DNA of 58,569 nt. Source: Bacteroidales bacterium. GTDB taxonomy: Bacteria > Bacteroidota > Bacteroidia > Bacteroidales > ML635J-15. Numbering within the stretch: position 1 is the first letter of the stretch; each line of letters starts with the position of its first letter. The translations under genes were made by a program, and so were the position numbers. The stretch lies in the NCBI GenBank assembly GCA_017551515.1, contig JAFZLK010000028.1, positions 1-58,569 on the forward strand, given 5' to 3'. Below are positions 50,579 to 58,569 of the stretch, one piece after another. Under the pieces are notes generated by a model. The model saw nothing but the letters and a program-made list of their open reading frames with translations, was not told the origin of the DNA and ran no database searches.

Positions 50579-52981
50579 ATGAAACTATCGGAACTGCACA
50601 ATGGAGAATCGGCCGTAATAGTCAAAGTTTCCGGACACGGCGGGTTCAGGAAAAGGATAATGGAGATGGGATTTGTGCGTGGTCGCAAGGTTACGTCAGT
50701 CATCGATGCACCGCTTAACGACCCGATAAAATACACCATAATGGGCTACGATGTGTTGTTGCGCCGTAGCGAAGCCAAACTCATTGAAGTGCTACCCGAA
50801 GAGGAAGCAAACGCAATGCTTACTGCCGAGGATGCACAAGCGCCAAACTTCCTCGCATGCACCGACTGCGACTCATGCGGATTGTCGTGCGGAGCAAAGC
50901 GCAACAAAACCACACAGCGCAACATCATCAACATCGCATTCGTAGGCAATCCAAACAGCGGAAAAACATCGCTATTTAATGCGCTGTCGGGCGGACACGA
51001 GCATGTAGGCAACTACAGCGGTGTTACAGTAGATGTAAAAACAGGACACTTCAACTACAAAGGCTACCATTTCAATATTACCGACCTGCCTGGCACCTAC
51101 TCGCTGTCGGCATATTCGCCAGAAGAACTGTTTGTCCGCCGCAACCTGCTTGAATCAATGCCTGATGTGATTGTAAATGTGGTCGTTGCATCAAACCTCG
51201 AGCGCAACCTTTACCTCACAACCGAACTCATCGACCTAAGCCAGCGCGTTGTAGTTGCGCTGAACATGTACGATGAACTTGAAGCTACAGGTGCAAAACT
51301 TGACTACCAGAACCTCGGCTCAATGATAGGCATCCCGATGGTTCCGACCGTAGCCAAAACTGGCAAAGGGCTTGACAAACTTCTTGATACCATTATTGAC
51401 ATGTTCGAGGGCGACAACAAGTCGGCAAGACATGTCCACATAAACTACGGCACAATTCTCGAACCAGAAATTTCAAAACTTGCTGATATTCTGCACAAAA
51501 CCGAAGATTTTCCGCAACAGTTTCCTGCTCGCTACTGGGCAATAAAGATGATGGAAGGCGACAAGGAAGTCGCAACCCTTCTGAAGTCAAGCAAGTCGTA
51601 CGAAAAACTGGAAAAACAAGCTACAATATCATCCGAAGAAGTAAAAAAACAGCTTGATATTGATGCCGAAACCGCCATAAGTGATGCAAAATACGGATTT
51701 ATTTCTGGAGCTTTGCACGAAACCTACACCGAAGGCAATGTCGATGCCAACAAGAAAACCCGTCGCCTTGATAAACTCATAGTAAACAAATGGTTAGGTT
51801 TTCCGCTATTCATACTTGTAATGTGGCTGATGTTTTCGGTGACATTTTGGCTCGGTGCATATCCGCAGGAATGGATTGCTATGGGATTCGATGCACTTGG
51901 CAGTTATCTCAATGGAATTATGCCCGATGGAGCATGGCGCTCAATGATAGTTGATGGTATAATCGGCGGTGTGGGCGCAGTTGCTGAATTTCTGCCAAAC
52001 ATCATATTGCTCTACATGTTCATATCATTGATGGAAGACTCGGGCTACATGTCGCGAGCCGCCTTCCTTATGGACAAGATGATGCACGGAATGGGACTTC
52101 ATGGCAAGTCGTTCATACCAATGGTGATGGGCTTCGGATGCAATGTCCCTGCAATAATGGCAACGCGGTCTATCGAAAGCAAAAGCAGCCGACTGATAAC
52201 AATACTTGTCGTGCCGTTTATGTCGTGCAGTGCGCGACTGCCAGTGTATCTGCTTCTTGCTGGTGCATTCTTCCCCAACTACGCAGCAACAATTATGATT
52301 TGCCTGTACCTGCTAGGAATAATCGTGGCAGTTCTCACGGCAAAACTATTGCGACTTACGGCATTCAAGCAGGACGAAACGCCATTTGTCATGGAGCTTC
52401 CTCCCTACCGCTGGCCTACATTGCGAGCGACCTTGAAGCACATCTGGGAAAAATGCTACCAGTACATAAAGAAAATAGGAACGGTAATACTTCTTGCTTC
52501 GGTAATAATCTGGGTATTAAGCTATTATCCGCACACCGAAATTTCAGAAACCGAACTTGCACAAACGGAAACGATTTCTGAAACAGAAGCAACTGAAATT
52601 CAGTATGAAAACTCCTACCTCGGCATGATAGGAAAGTTCATTGCCCCGGTGATGTCGCCAATGGGATTCGATTGGAAGATAAGCGTGGCTGTATTGTCGA
52701 GCATACCGGCAAAGGAAATAGTGGTAAGCACGCTTGGCGTTTTGTACGGCAGCGAGGATGACGACCTTGGCGAAGCCCTGCAAAAATCCGGCGACCTGAA
52801 CATTGCCTCGGCATTGGCACTGATGGTGTTCATGTTGCTGTTCTTCCCTTGCATAGCGACCATTGGTGCGGTTGCAAGCGAAACCAAGAAGGTAAAATGG
52901 GCAGCGTTCTCGGTATTCTACAACACGGCTGTAGCATGGATTGTGGCGTATATCACATATCTAATTGCCAGTCTATTCTAA
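50579..52981 (+). CDS. feoB: Fused FeoA-FeoB ferrous iron transporter
   Basis: 800 aa. Residues 1-72 are a FeoA (SH3-like) domain (MKLSELHNGESAVIV ... RKRIMEMGFVRG). A linker with CxxCxxCxxxC at residues 94-104 follows. The FeoB G domain then shows G1 GNPNSGKT (about 123-130), G3 DLPG and G4 NMYD. The rest is the polytopic permease with the Gate motifs (FIPMVMGFGCNVPAIMATR, then VVPFMSCSARLPVY) and SIPAKEIVVSTLG. It imports Fe(II) across the inner membrane. A strong terminator follows. Confidence 0.96.
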   Translation: MKLSELHNGESAVIVKVSGHGGFRKRIMEMGFVRGRKVTSVIDAPLNDPIKYTIMGYDVLLRRSEAKLIEVLPEEEANAMLTAEDAQAPNFLACTDCDSCGLSCGAKRNKTTQRNIINIAFVGNPNSGKTSLFNALSGGHEHVGNYSGVTVDVKTGHFNYKGYHFNITDLPGTYSLSAYSPEELFVRRNLLESMPDVIVNVVVASNLERNLYLTTELIDLSQRVVVALNMYDELEATGAKLDYQNLGSMIGIPMVPTVAKTGKGLDKLLDTIIDMFEGDNKSARHVHINYGTILEPEISKLADILHKTEDFPQQFPARYWAIKMMEGDKEVATLLKSSKSYEKLEKQATISSEEVKKQLDIDAETAISDAKYGFISGALHETYTEGNVDANKKTRRLDKLIVNKWLGFPLFILVMWLMFSVTFWLGAYPQEWIAMGFDALGSYLNGIMPDGAWRSMIVDGIIGGVGAVAEFLPNIILLYMFISLMEDSGYMSRAAFLMDKMMHGMGLHGKSFIPMVMGFGCNVPAIMATRSIESKSSRLITILVVPFMSCSARLPVYLLLAGAFFPNYAATIMICLYLLGIIVAVLTAKLLRLTAFKQDETPFVMELPPYRWPTLRATLKHIWEKCYQYIKKIGTVILLASVIIWVLSYYPHTEISETELAQTETISETEATEIQYENSYLGMIGKFIAPVMSPMGFDWKISVAVLSSIPAKEIVVSTLGVLYGSEDDDLGEALQKSGDLNIASALALMVFMLLFFPCIATIGAVASETKKVKWAAFSVFYNTAVAWIVAYITYLIASLF

Positions 52982-53012
52982 TGTTCACTGATTTATAATA
53001 AGCCATAAACCT

Positions 53013-53048
53013 AATTCGGACGGTGCAAAAGCCGTCCGAATTATTTTT
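53013..53048 (+). terminator. feoB terminator
   Basis: AATTCGGACGG/CCGTCCGAATT 11-bp hairpin followed by ATTTTTG. Confidence 0.9.
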
Positions 53049-53187
53049 GCAGACCATATTAAGATATTGTGGGATGGGCGGATGGAATCCGCCGTGAAGG
53101 GATGGAGTGTCCTGACGGACAGAAATTTCACAAATCTATACAAATCAGACAAATATGAATGTGAAAAATGGGTTTGTGAATAAACAT

Positions 53188-53217
53188 GTAGGGGCAGATC
53201 TGAAACCTGCCCCTAAA
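53188..53217. repeat. GTAGGGGCAG..CTGCCCCTA palindrome
   Basis: About 10-bp arms around TTTCA/TGAAA-type centre (TGTAGGGGCAGATCTGAAAC to GCCCCTA). Sister of 27911-27944. Nothing else is seen in 53049-53187. Confidence 0.7.
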
Positions 53218-53236
53218 ATATACCACAAACATTATG

Positions 53237-55255
53237 TTATTCCTTGACGAATTTCTTTTGGCAAATAGATGCCGTGTCCGTTCCGTGTATCCTTACCACA
53301 TAAACCCCTGCCGTCAAACCTTCTACATTGCAAACCGCATTGTCAGCGTTTACCTCTGCTCGATAAACGACCTGTCCCATAACATTTACAATCTCGATTG
53401 TAGAAATTTCTTCAGATGATGTTATGTTGAGAATTTCGTTAACAGTTGTTGGGAAGATGTCAATACCTGTTTCAAAACTAACATCTATGTCTGTTAAGCT
53501 CTCAAACACCGCAATATATGAAACATCAGACGATACCACTATTGTACGCGGATTGTCGGTATTGAAATCACGAGTGGGATTTTCAACATCAATCCAGTGG
53601 TCAAAGCGGTAGTTCTCGTTTGGTATGGCGGTAATCTGAATCTCTGCGCCCTCGGCATATACACCACTGCCGATTACAGAACCCATTTCGCTGTCGGCGA
53701 CTTCCACAGTTACGGTGCGTGCTTCGGCAAAGGTTGCTGTAAATGTTGTGTCCGAATTTATTTCAACCGTACGTGGGTTGTCGGTATTGCCATCCTGCCA
53801 CGACAGGAAAGCAAAACCTTCTGTTGCAATGGCTTCGATTATTGCAGTGCCAGTTGAGCAATCTGGAGCCTGAATCATCCTTGCCCTACCCATTTCTAGA
53901 TTGGTACTTTCCAAAATAACTGCATAATTGATGGCTCCGTATATATTGTAGAATTCGCTCCAATTCTCAGCTGACCTATAGAGAGTTTCCGATCCACATG
54001 GAACCCAAAGGTTTGCCATAACAATGTCAAACGGTACATTGATATCAAATTCATAGACATATAAATGCCCAAGTTCAGGTGGCTCGCTTGCTAGGACATA
54101 TATGTCGGTAAGAGGACAAAATACAAAAACAAATTCACCTATGCTTGTTACCGAACTACCTATTGTAACATTAGACAGTCTTGTACATTCCATAAATGCA
54201 TAACTGCCAATTATCGTAACTGAATTCGGTATTATAACAGATGTCAGTCCGCTACAACCATAAAATGCATTATTGCCAATGCTTGTAACAGAATTGGGGA
54301 TTGCAATAGATGTCAATCCGATGCAATCAGAAAATGCTTTATCGCCAATGCTCGTAACTGAATTGGGAATAATTGTGTTTTTGCAACCTACAATTAGGGT
54401 GTTTGTTTCCGTTTCGATTATTGCATTGCAATTGTCGCGCGAATCATATGTTGCGTTTCCTTCTGTAACTGAAATGTTTTCAAGTCCATTGCAACCTTCA
54501 AATGCATAACTGCCAATACTTGTAACCGAATTGCCGATTGTAATAGATGTTAGTCCGATGCAATCAGAAAATGTATAATCGTTAATTTCTGCGACAGAAT
54601 TTGGGATTATAACCGATGTCAGTCCGCTGCAATACCTAAATGCGTTATAACCAATGCTCGTAACGGAATTGGGAATTGTTACCGATGTCAACCCGCTACA
54701 ATACATAAATGCATTATTGCCTATGCTTGTAACAGAATTAGGGATTGTAACTTCCGTTGCCAATGTTCTGCATGCTATCAAATATGTTTTTGTATTATCA
54801 GAATAGACAAGATTACCATCTACGTATCCATTAACATAACGAGCCCCCCATGGACTTCCAGTTGCAGATCCATTGTAAATGACATTCAAAACACCATAAA
54901 ATGCATAATCGCCAATGCTCGTTACAGAATTGGGGATTGTAACCGAGGTCAGTCCGCCACAAGCAAAAAATGCATAATACCCAATGCTCGTTACTGAATA
55001 TGTTCTGCCACTATAAGTGACGGATGATGGAATAGTAAGACTGCCGGAAAGAGAAGAATAACTACTGCTGTATTGACCTGTATTATCGTTATATTCTGGC
55101 GCTGTCTGATAAGTCACCTCTACTGTATAAGGCGAAGAAGACGATGTAATGTTGTAGTATAAGGTTTTTCCGTTACTAACGGCGGAAAAATTGTAGGCGA
55201 AAGCGGAAATGCTGCAAATGGCAGCGAGAATTAGGGATAAAAATAGTCGTTTCAT
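53237..55255 (-). CDS. BspA-like LRR surface protein exported by T9SS
   Basis: 672 aa. Signal peptide (MKRLFLSLILAAICSISAFA), then about ten BspA/LRR_5-type leucine-rich repeats (GLTSVTIPNSVTSIGYNAF and close variants, about residues 60-400). Two divergent InlB-type beta modules follow (FLSWQDGNTDNPRTV..., YRFDHWIDVENPTRDF..., about 455-590). The C-terminal about 75 residues (FPTTVNEILNITSSEEISTIEIVNVMGQVVY ... LTAGVYVVRI) are a type A T9SS sorting domain. BspA-like LRRs commonly mediate adhesion. Near-identical repeats invite copy-number variation. Confidence 0.9.
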   Translation of the reverse strand: MKRLFLSLILAAICSISAFAYNFSAVSNGKTLYYNITSSSSPYTVEVTYQTAPEYNDNTGQYSSSYSSLSGSLTIPSSVTYSGRTYSVTSIGYYAFFACGGLTSVTIPNSVTSIGDYAFYGVLNVIYNGSATGSPWGARYVNGYVDGNLVYSDNTKTYLIACRTLATEVTIPNSVTSIGNNAFMYCSGLTSVTIPNSVTSIGYNAFRYCSGLTSVIIPNSVAEINDYTFSDCIGLTSITIGNSVTSIGSYAFEGCNGLENISVTEGNATYDSRDNCNAIIETETNTLIVGCKNTIIPNSVTSIGDKAFSDCIGLTSIAIPNSVTSIGNNAFYGCSGLTSVIIPNSVTIIGSYAFMECTRLSNVTIGSSVTSIGEFVFVFCPLTDIYVLASEPPELGHLYVYEFDINVPFDIVMANLWVPCGSETLYRSAENWSEFYNIYGAINYAVILESTNLEMGRARMIQAPDCSTGTAIIEAIATEGFAFLSWQDGNTDNPRTVEINSDTTFTATFAEARTVTVEVADSEMGSVIGSGVYAEGAEIQITAIPNENYRFDHWIDVENPTRDFNTDNPRTIVVSSDVSYIAVFESLTDIDVSFETGIDIFPTTVNEILNITSSEEISTIEIVNVMGQVVYRAEVNADNAVCNVEGLTAGVYVVRIHGTDTASICQKKFVKE

Positions 55256-55312
55256 GATATTAAAATTTTTAATTGTTGTTAATTATTAAAAAGGATTTCA
55301 AAGAAAGTTTAC

Positions 55313-56047
55313 TTATTTATTCCTATTTGAAATAAAACCAAAATACTTACCATAAAAATAGAGATACTTTAAAAGAATACTTGATATGATACATATAATC
55401 TGCAACACAATAGGTACAATTCCGACACAAATGCTAAATTCGCAAATTATTTCAGAATTTGCACACATCTTCATAATAGTCAATATTAATATTCCAAATT
55501 GAGCCGACACAAACAGCCAATAGAAAATATTGTAATAATCGGGTAGAAAATTTTTTCTTTTTTTCTCTGATGGATTATTGTAAGTAGTATCAAAGCCACA
55601 TTTCTCCCTAATTCTTGTTATGACAATATTGTCTCGCCGTTGCGAACAACCTAAATGCGAACAAATACAAGCCAAAAACAGAAGAATTGCAGATACAACA
55701 ATGGAAAGCAAAAAGAACACATCAATACTAAAAATATCGTGATGAAGATATTTGTATGGTGGAGTAAATGCATATACATATCCTAAAGCACCAAACAACG
55801 CTAATAATGCCACTACAAATGAAATGAATGATGATGTGTGGGCATTGTTGTTAATAGCATACTGCTCGTGCAATTGCTTCTCCAGTTCCCACGCTTTCCC
55901 AACATCTGTTTTTGCTAATGCTGCGTTTTGTTCTACACTTGTTGACGGGGCACTTGGTGTTTGCACTTCATTAATACTTTGTTTTACACTCAAATTCTCA
56001 TTATTGCCACTCGGCAATGTTACAACTTGTTCTACTGACATACCCAT
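55313..56047 (-). CDS. Four-helix membrane protein
   Basis: 244 aa. A polar Ser/Asn/Gln-rich N-terminus (1-65) is followed by two hydrophobic segments (SFISFVVALLALFGALGYVYAF, VFFLLSIVVSAILLFLACICSHLGC), a cytoplasm-type charged loop and two more segments (YWLFVSAQFGILILTIM, FSICVGIVPIVLQIICIISSILL). Not recognised. It is downstream of the diverged structured element C, as the 36971 membrane gene is of element B. Codon use is A/T-rich compared with core genes. Confidence 0.65.
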   Translation of the reverse strand: MGMSVEQVVTLPSGNNENLSVKQSINEVQTPSAPSTSVEQNAALAKTDVGKAWELEKQLHEQYAINNNAHTSSFISFVVALLALFGALGYVYAFTPPYKYLHHDIFSIDVFFLLSIVVSAILLFLACICSHLGCSQRRDNIVITRIREKCGFDTTYNNPSEKKRKNFLPDYYNIFYWLFVSAQFGILILTIMKMCANSEIICEFSICVGIVPIVLQIICIISSILLKYLYFYGKYFGFISNRNK

Positions 56048-56199
56048 AATTGTTTTTGTATTTAATATTAATCTTTTCTGTGTTGCAAATTTCTGCTAAT
56101 TATTTAATCGTTAGACAGTTCTTTTTTAGTCCTTTTTCATAAATGCCTTTCTGCCTGAGGTTGGAGTACACAACAATAAAAAATCGTGAACTTTTATGT

Positions 56200-56440
56200 T
56201 TCAGATGGGAGGTTCTAGCATACCTGTATCACTAACACGAAAAGCCCACGATTTCTCGTGAGCATTTCTGTCTTTTCGTCTCGTGATACTAATAAGAAAT
56301 GTGCTAGATTTCCCATCAAAGAGCAAAAAGCAAAAACGCCTTTATATTTTAATTATCAATCAAATATCAGTTTCTATTTCATTGGCAAATGTTTTTAATG
56401 TGTTATACATTCTGTTAAATTTCAGGGCAAATATAATGGA
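56200..56440 (-). ncRNA. Structured RNA element, diverged copy C (partial)
   Basis: Shares the core plan of copies A and B: GATGGG-AGGT-TCTAGCA (56204-56220) pairs with TGCTAGA-TTT-CCCATC (56302-56317), with AGGT and the following TACCTGTA kept. An 8-bp ACGAAAAG/CTTTTCGT helix (56237-56244, 56272-56279) lies inside. The inner hairpin CACGA/TCGTG has a GAAA loop on the minus strand. The 5' UUCG hairpin and the long 3' hairpin are not found. GGCAAATG near 56390 matches the promoter end of the other copies. Confidence 0.5.
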
Positions 56441-56467
56441 TTCGGATGATAATACAAAAGAGAAAAA

Positions 56468-56820
56468 GGAAATTTGTTTGAGGGGAGGGATGGTTCAAGG
56501 GTTCAAAGGTTCAAGGGTTCAAAGATTTGAAGATTAAAGGGAGTGTTTCTAAGTTTCTATGGCTTCGCCGTTTCTATGGGCAATGCCCGTTTCTGAGTTT
56601 AATGTGGTTTGAAGTTGTTTGCAATTGTTCAAGAGTTCAAGGGTTCAGGGGTTCAAGGATTTGAAGATTCAAGGGGTTTGATGGGGTTTATGATGGTTTG
56701 AAATTATTTTGTAGGGGTCGGTTTGAAACTGCCCCGTACTTGTTGAGACGCAATGAATTGCGCCTGTACGGAATATTCATGGAATTAATTGTAGGGTCGT
56801 TGCGCGCAACGAATCCCACA
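56468..56820. repeat. Repeat module left of the DUF234 ATPase
   Basis: In order: GGTTCAAGGGTTCAAAGG words (56480-56525), mini-hairpins GGCTTCGCC and GGGCAATGCCC in TTTCTATG linkers (56545-56590), TTTGCAATTGTTCAAGAGTTCAA (56620-56680), TTTATGATGGTTTGAAA (56688-56704), a GTAGGGG...GCCCCGTAC palindrome (56712-56740), and TTGTAGGGTCGTTGCGCGCAACGA (56790-56812). No gene. Confidence 0.8.
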
Positions 56821-56892
56821 TTCAGTTTGAAATTGTTTATTGAAAAAAATCAAAAAAATATCATTCTTTTTTGACGGTTTGCAAATGTATAT

Positions 56893-56900
56893 TACCTTTG
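56893..56900 (+). promoter_or_regulatory. Promoter -7 box of the DUF234 ATPase
   Basis: TACCTTTG, 39 bp before ATG 56940. Confidence 0.7.
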
Positions 56901-56939
56901 CAATATAAATAACAATTTATATAAATATCGGTTTATATT

Positions 56940-58250
56940 ATGAAGTTCTACGATAGGGAGAAGGAAATAGAGATTCTGAAAAGAAACGAAAACAAGTCGC
57001 GTGAAAATGCAATGTTTACCGTATTGAAAGGACGCAGGAGAATTGGGAAAACATTGCTGGTACTGAAGGCGTTGGAAGGATGCGAATATGTCTATCTGTT
57101 TGTGCATCGAGGCAACGAAAAGGCTTTATGTCGTTCTTTCCAGCAGGAAATTTCTTCAAGGCTCGACATTCCCATATATGGCGACACCGCACATTTCGCC
57201 GAGTTGTTCGAACTGCTTATGCGAGAATCGACAAAAAGGCATTTTTCTGTCGTGATTGATGAAGTTCAAAATTTTAAGCATGTCAACAATGCAATATTCA
57301 GCCAAATGCAGGATATATGGGACCGCTACCACCGAGAGTCGCACATCAATTTAATTGTTTGTGGCTCAGTAAGGTCGATGATGAGGCAGATTTTTGAAAG
57401 TTCCAACGAGCCTTTGTACGGCAGAGCCACATCGAAAATAACACTGCAACCTTTCAACATCGAGACAATCAAACGCATAATGGCAGACTATAATCCTTCG
57501 TACACACCCGATGACCTGCTATGCCTTTATATGCTTACAGGGGGCGTTGCCAAGTATATAGAACTGCTGGCTGATGGCGGCAATATGGATAAGGACAGTA
57601 TGCTTAACTATGTTTGCAGCAAGGATTCGTATTTCATTACCGAAGGCAGGGAAATGCTTATGGATGAGTTTGCATCCGACTACGATATGTATTTTTCGAT
57701 ACTTCATCTTATAGCATCGGGCAAGACGCGCGTTTCCGAAATTGATGGGGCATTGTTGAAACCGACGGGCGTATATCTTGCGAATCTGGATAAAAATTTC
57801 GAGATGATTTCAAAGTTGCACCCAGTTTTGCAAAAGCAATCCGGCAAAGTATCAAGATATGAAATAAGAGACATGTTCCTGAGATTTTGGTTCCGGTTCA
57901 TATATCCTTATCAGGGACTTATCGAAAGCGAGCAACATTCTCATCTGCTCAAACAGATACAAGAGGGATATGCACAATTTTCGGGGAAAACCCTAGAAAA
58001 ATATTTCCATACCAAATATATGCAAAGTGGAAACTTTACGACTATTGGCAACTGGTGGAGCAGAACTGGTGATAACGAAATAGATATGCTTGCTATCAAT
58101 AGTTTTGACAAGACTGGTATCGCCGCTGAAATCAAACGGAACAGGGATAAGATAAGTATTGCGAGCCTTGAAGAAAAAATTGCTTCATTGCCATCGGATT
58201 TTAAAAATTACAAACTTAAAGTTTTGGCTCTTTCGCTTGAAGATATGTAA
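56940..58250 (+). CDS. AAA ATPase with C-terminal DUF234 (nuclease-like) domain
   Basis: 436 aa, archaeal-ATPase/AAA_14-type protein. MKFYDREKEIEIL start, Walker A GRRRIGKTLLV (about residues 31-41), Walker B FSVVIDEVQNF (about 103-113) and sensor region LIVCGSVRSMM. Winged-helix middle region, then DUF234 with EIDMLAI ... AAEIKRN (about 380-402), an E-D-EIK pattern like PD-(D/E)XK nucleases. The family is common in mobile or defence-rich regions; its cellular role is unclear. Both flanks hold the same repeat module. Confidence 0.85.
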   Translation: MKFYDREKEIEILKRNENKSRENAMFTVLKGRRRIGKTLLVLKALEGCEYVYLFVHRGNEKALCRSFQQEISSRLDIPIYGDTAHFAELFELLMRESTKRHFSVVIDEVQNFKHVNNAIFSQMQDIWDRYHRESHINLIVCGSVRSMMRQIFESSNEPLYGRATSKITLQPFNIETIKRIMADYNPSYTPDDLLCLYMLTGGVAKYIELLADGGNMDKDSMLNYVCSKDSYFITEGREMLMDEFASDYDMYFSILHLIASGKTRVSEIDGALLKPTGVYLANLDKNFEMISKLHPVLQKQSGKVSRYEIRDMFLRFWFRFIYPYQGLIESEQHSHLLKQIQEGYAQFSGKTLEKYFHTKYMQSGNFTTIGNWWSRTGDNEIDMLAINSFDKTGIAAEIKRNRDKISIASLEEKIASLPSDFKNYKLKVLALSLEDM

Positions 58251-58252
58251 TG

Positions 58253-58564
58253 ATGCATTGCTGTTTCTGTGACTAAAGCCGTTTCTATGTTTCTATGAGC
58301 TAACAGGCTTGCAGGCTTAAAGGCTAACAGTCATGGCTGTTTTGCTGTCTCGCTGTTTTGCTTTTAGCCATTTTAACTTTCAACTTTAACTTCGTTGAAG
58401 GCTACTTGTGCTGAGCACAGCCGAAGTACGCCGTTCTAAGTTTCTCGCTGCGCTGTTTCTGGGTTTATGATGGTTTGAAAATGTTTGCAATTGTTCAAGG
58501 GTTCAAGGGGTTGAAAATTTGAGGATTGTAGGCTCGCAATGCGTTGCGAGCGTACGGTTTGCAC
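58253..58564. repeat. Repeat module right of the DUF234 ATPase
   Basis: GTTTCTATG mini-hairpin linkers (58258-58290), GCTAACAGGCTTGCAGGCTTA (58299-58319), AACTTCGTTGAAGG, GCTGAGCACAGCC, a second run of TTTCT linkers (58435-58460), then TTTATGATGGTTTGAAAATG, TTTGCAATTGTTCAAGGG and the perfect palindrome GCTCGCAATGCGTTGCGAGC at 58532-58551. Several words match the left module in the same order. The window ends in this block. Confidence 0.8.
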
Positions 58565-58569
58565 TGGGG

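Noticed and set aside
56480..56530. tRNA gene suggested by GGTTCAA words
   Set aside because: The words are part of a GGTTCAAGGGTTCAA direct repeat; no acceptor, D or anticodon stems can be formed around them.

Overview
The window reads as a chromosomal segment of an uncultured Bacteroidales-type bacterium. The evidence is the promoter grammar (a TAnnTTTG box 10-110 bp before most genes), the near absence of Shine-Dalgarno sequences, protein families largely confined to Bacteroidota (DUF5606, DUF3160/YARHG, BatA-vWA, FISUMP, BspA-like LRR with a type IX secretion C-terminal domain, fused FeoA-FeoB), and many lipoproteins. Genes lie on both strands in short operons. I see no rRNA, tRNA, CRISPR array, integrase or transposase.

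Layout. 0-12.7 kb: cell-envelope genes (L,D-transpeptidase, S1/P1 nuclease, CHASE2 sensor-like protein, a three-gene lipoprotein operon CapA/DUF3160/small lipoprotein) plus glpK, with a 180-bp-period tandem repeat between two terminators at 6.0-6.35 kb. 13-18.1 kb: alcohol dehydrogenase, MBL lipoprotein, free-Met-sulfoxide reductase, a DUF3109-rnz-DUF308 set and rplS. 18.2-25 kb: BatA-like protein, GH25-like lipoprotein, membrane proteins, a Panacea-type antitoxin candidate with partner, and a FISUMP lipoprotein. 25-31.5 kb: core block with sirtuin, hydroxyacid dehydrogenase, lgt, metK behind a SAM-II riboswitch, and rpsF-rpsR-rplI. 31.6-40.6 kb: toxin-antitoxin-rich stretch (HEPN/MNT, PIN, AbiE) around argS and nth, a 6S-RNA-like gene, a second membrane paralog, and a sirtuin broken by one stop codon. 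40.6-53 kb: trxB, a sugar nucleotidyltransferase, NUDIX, pyrE, purC, ugd, mtnP, a class IV aminotransferase and feoAB. 53-58.6 kb: T9SS-exported LRR protein, a membrane protein, and a DUF234 ATPase bracketed by repeat modules.

The most interesting signal is a family of about 245-nt structured elements. Two clear copies (24784-25030 and 37766-38011) and one diverged copy (about 56200-56440) each sit just upstream of an unrelated minus-strand envelope or membrane gene. Their helices are kept by compensatory changes, and three helices make G.U pairs only if the minus strand is the RNA. I do not recognise the family. A separate rod-shaped RNA with a symmetric 14 x 14 central bubble at 36587-36811 looks like 6S RNA.

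Other strong observations are a SAM-II riboswitch before metK, full AGGAGG sites before only rpsR and rplI, a conserved leader shared by two paralogous membrane genes, and at least five families of short extragenic repeats filling most long intergenic gaps.
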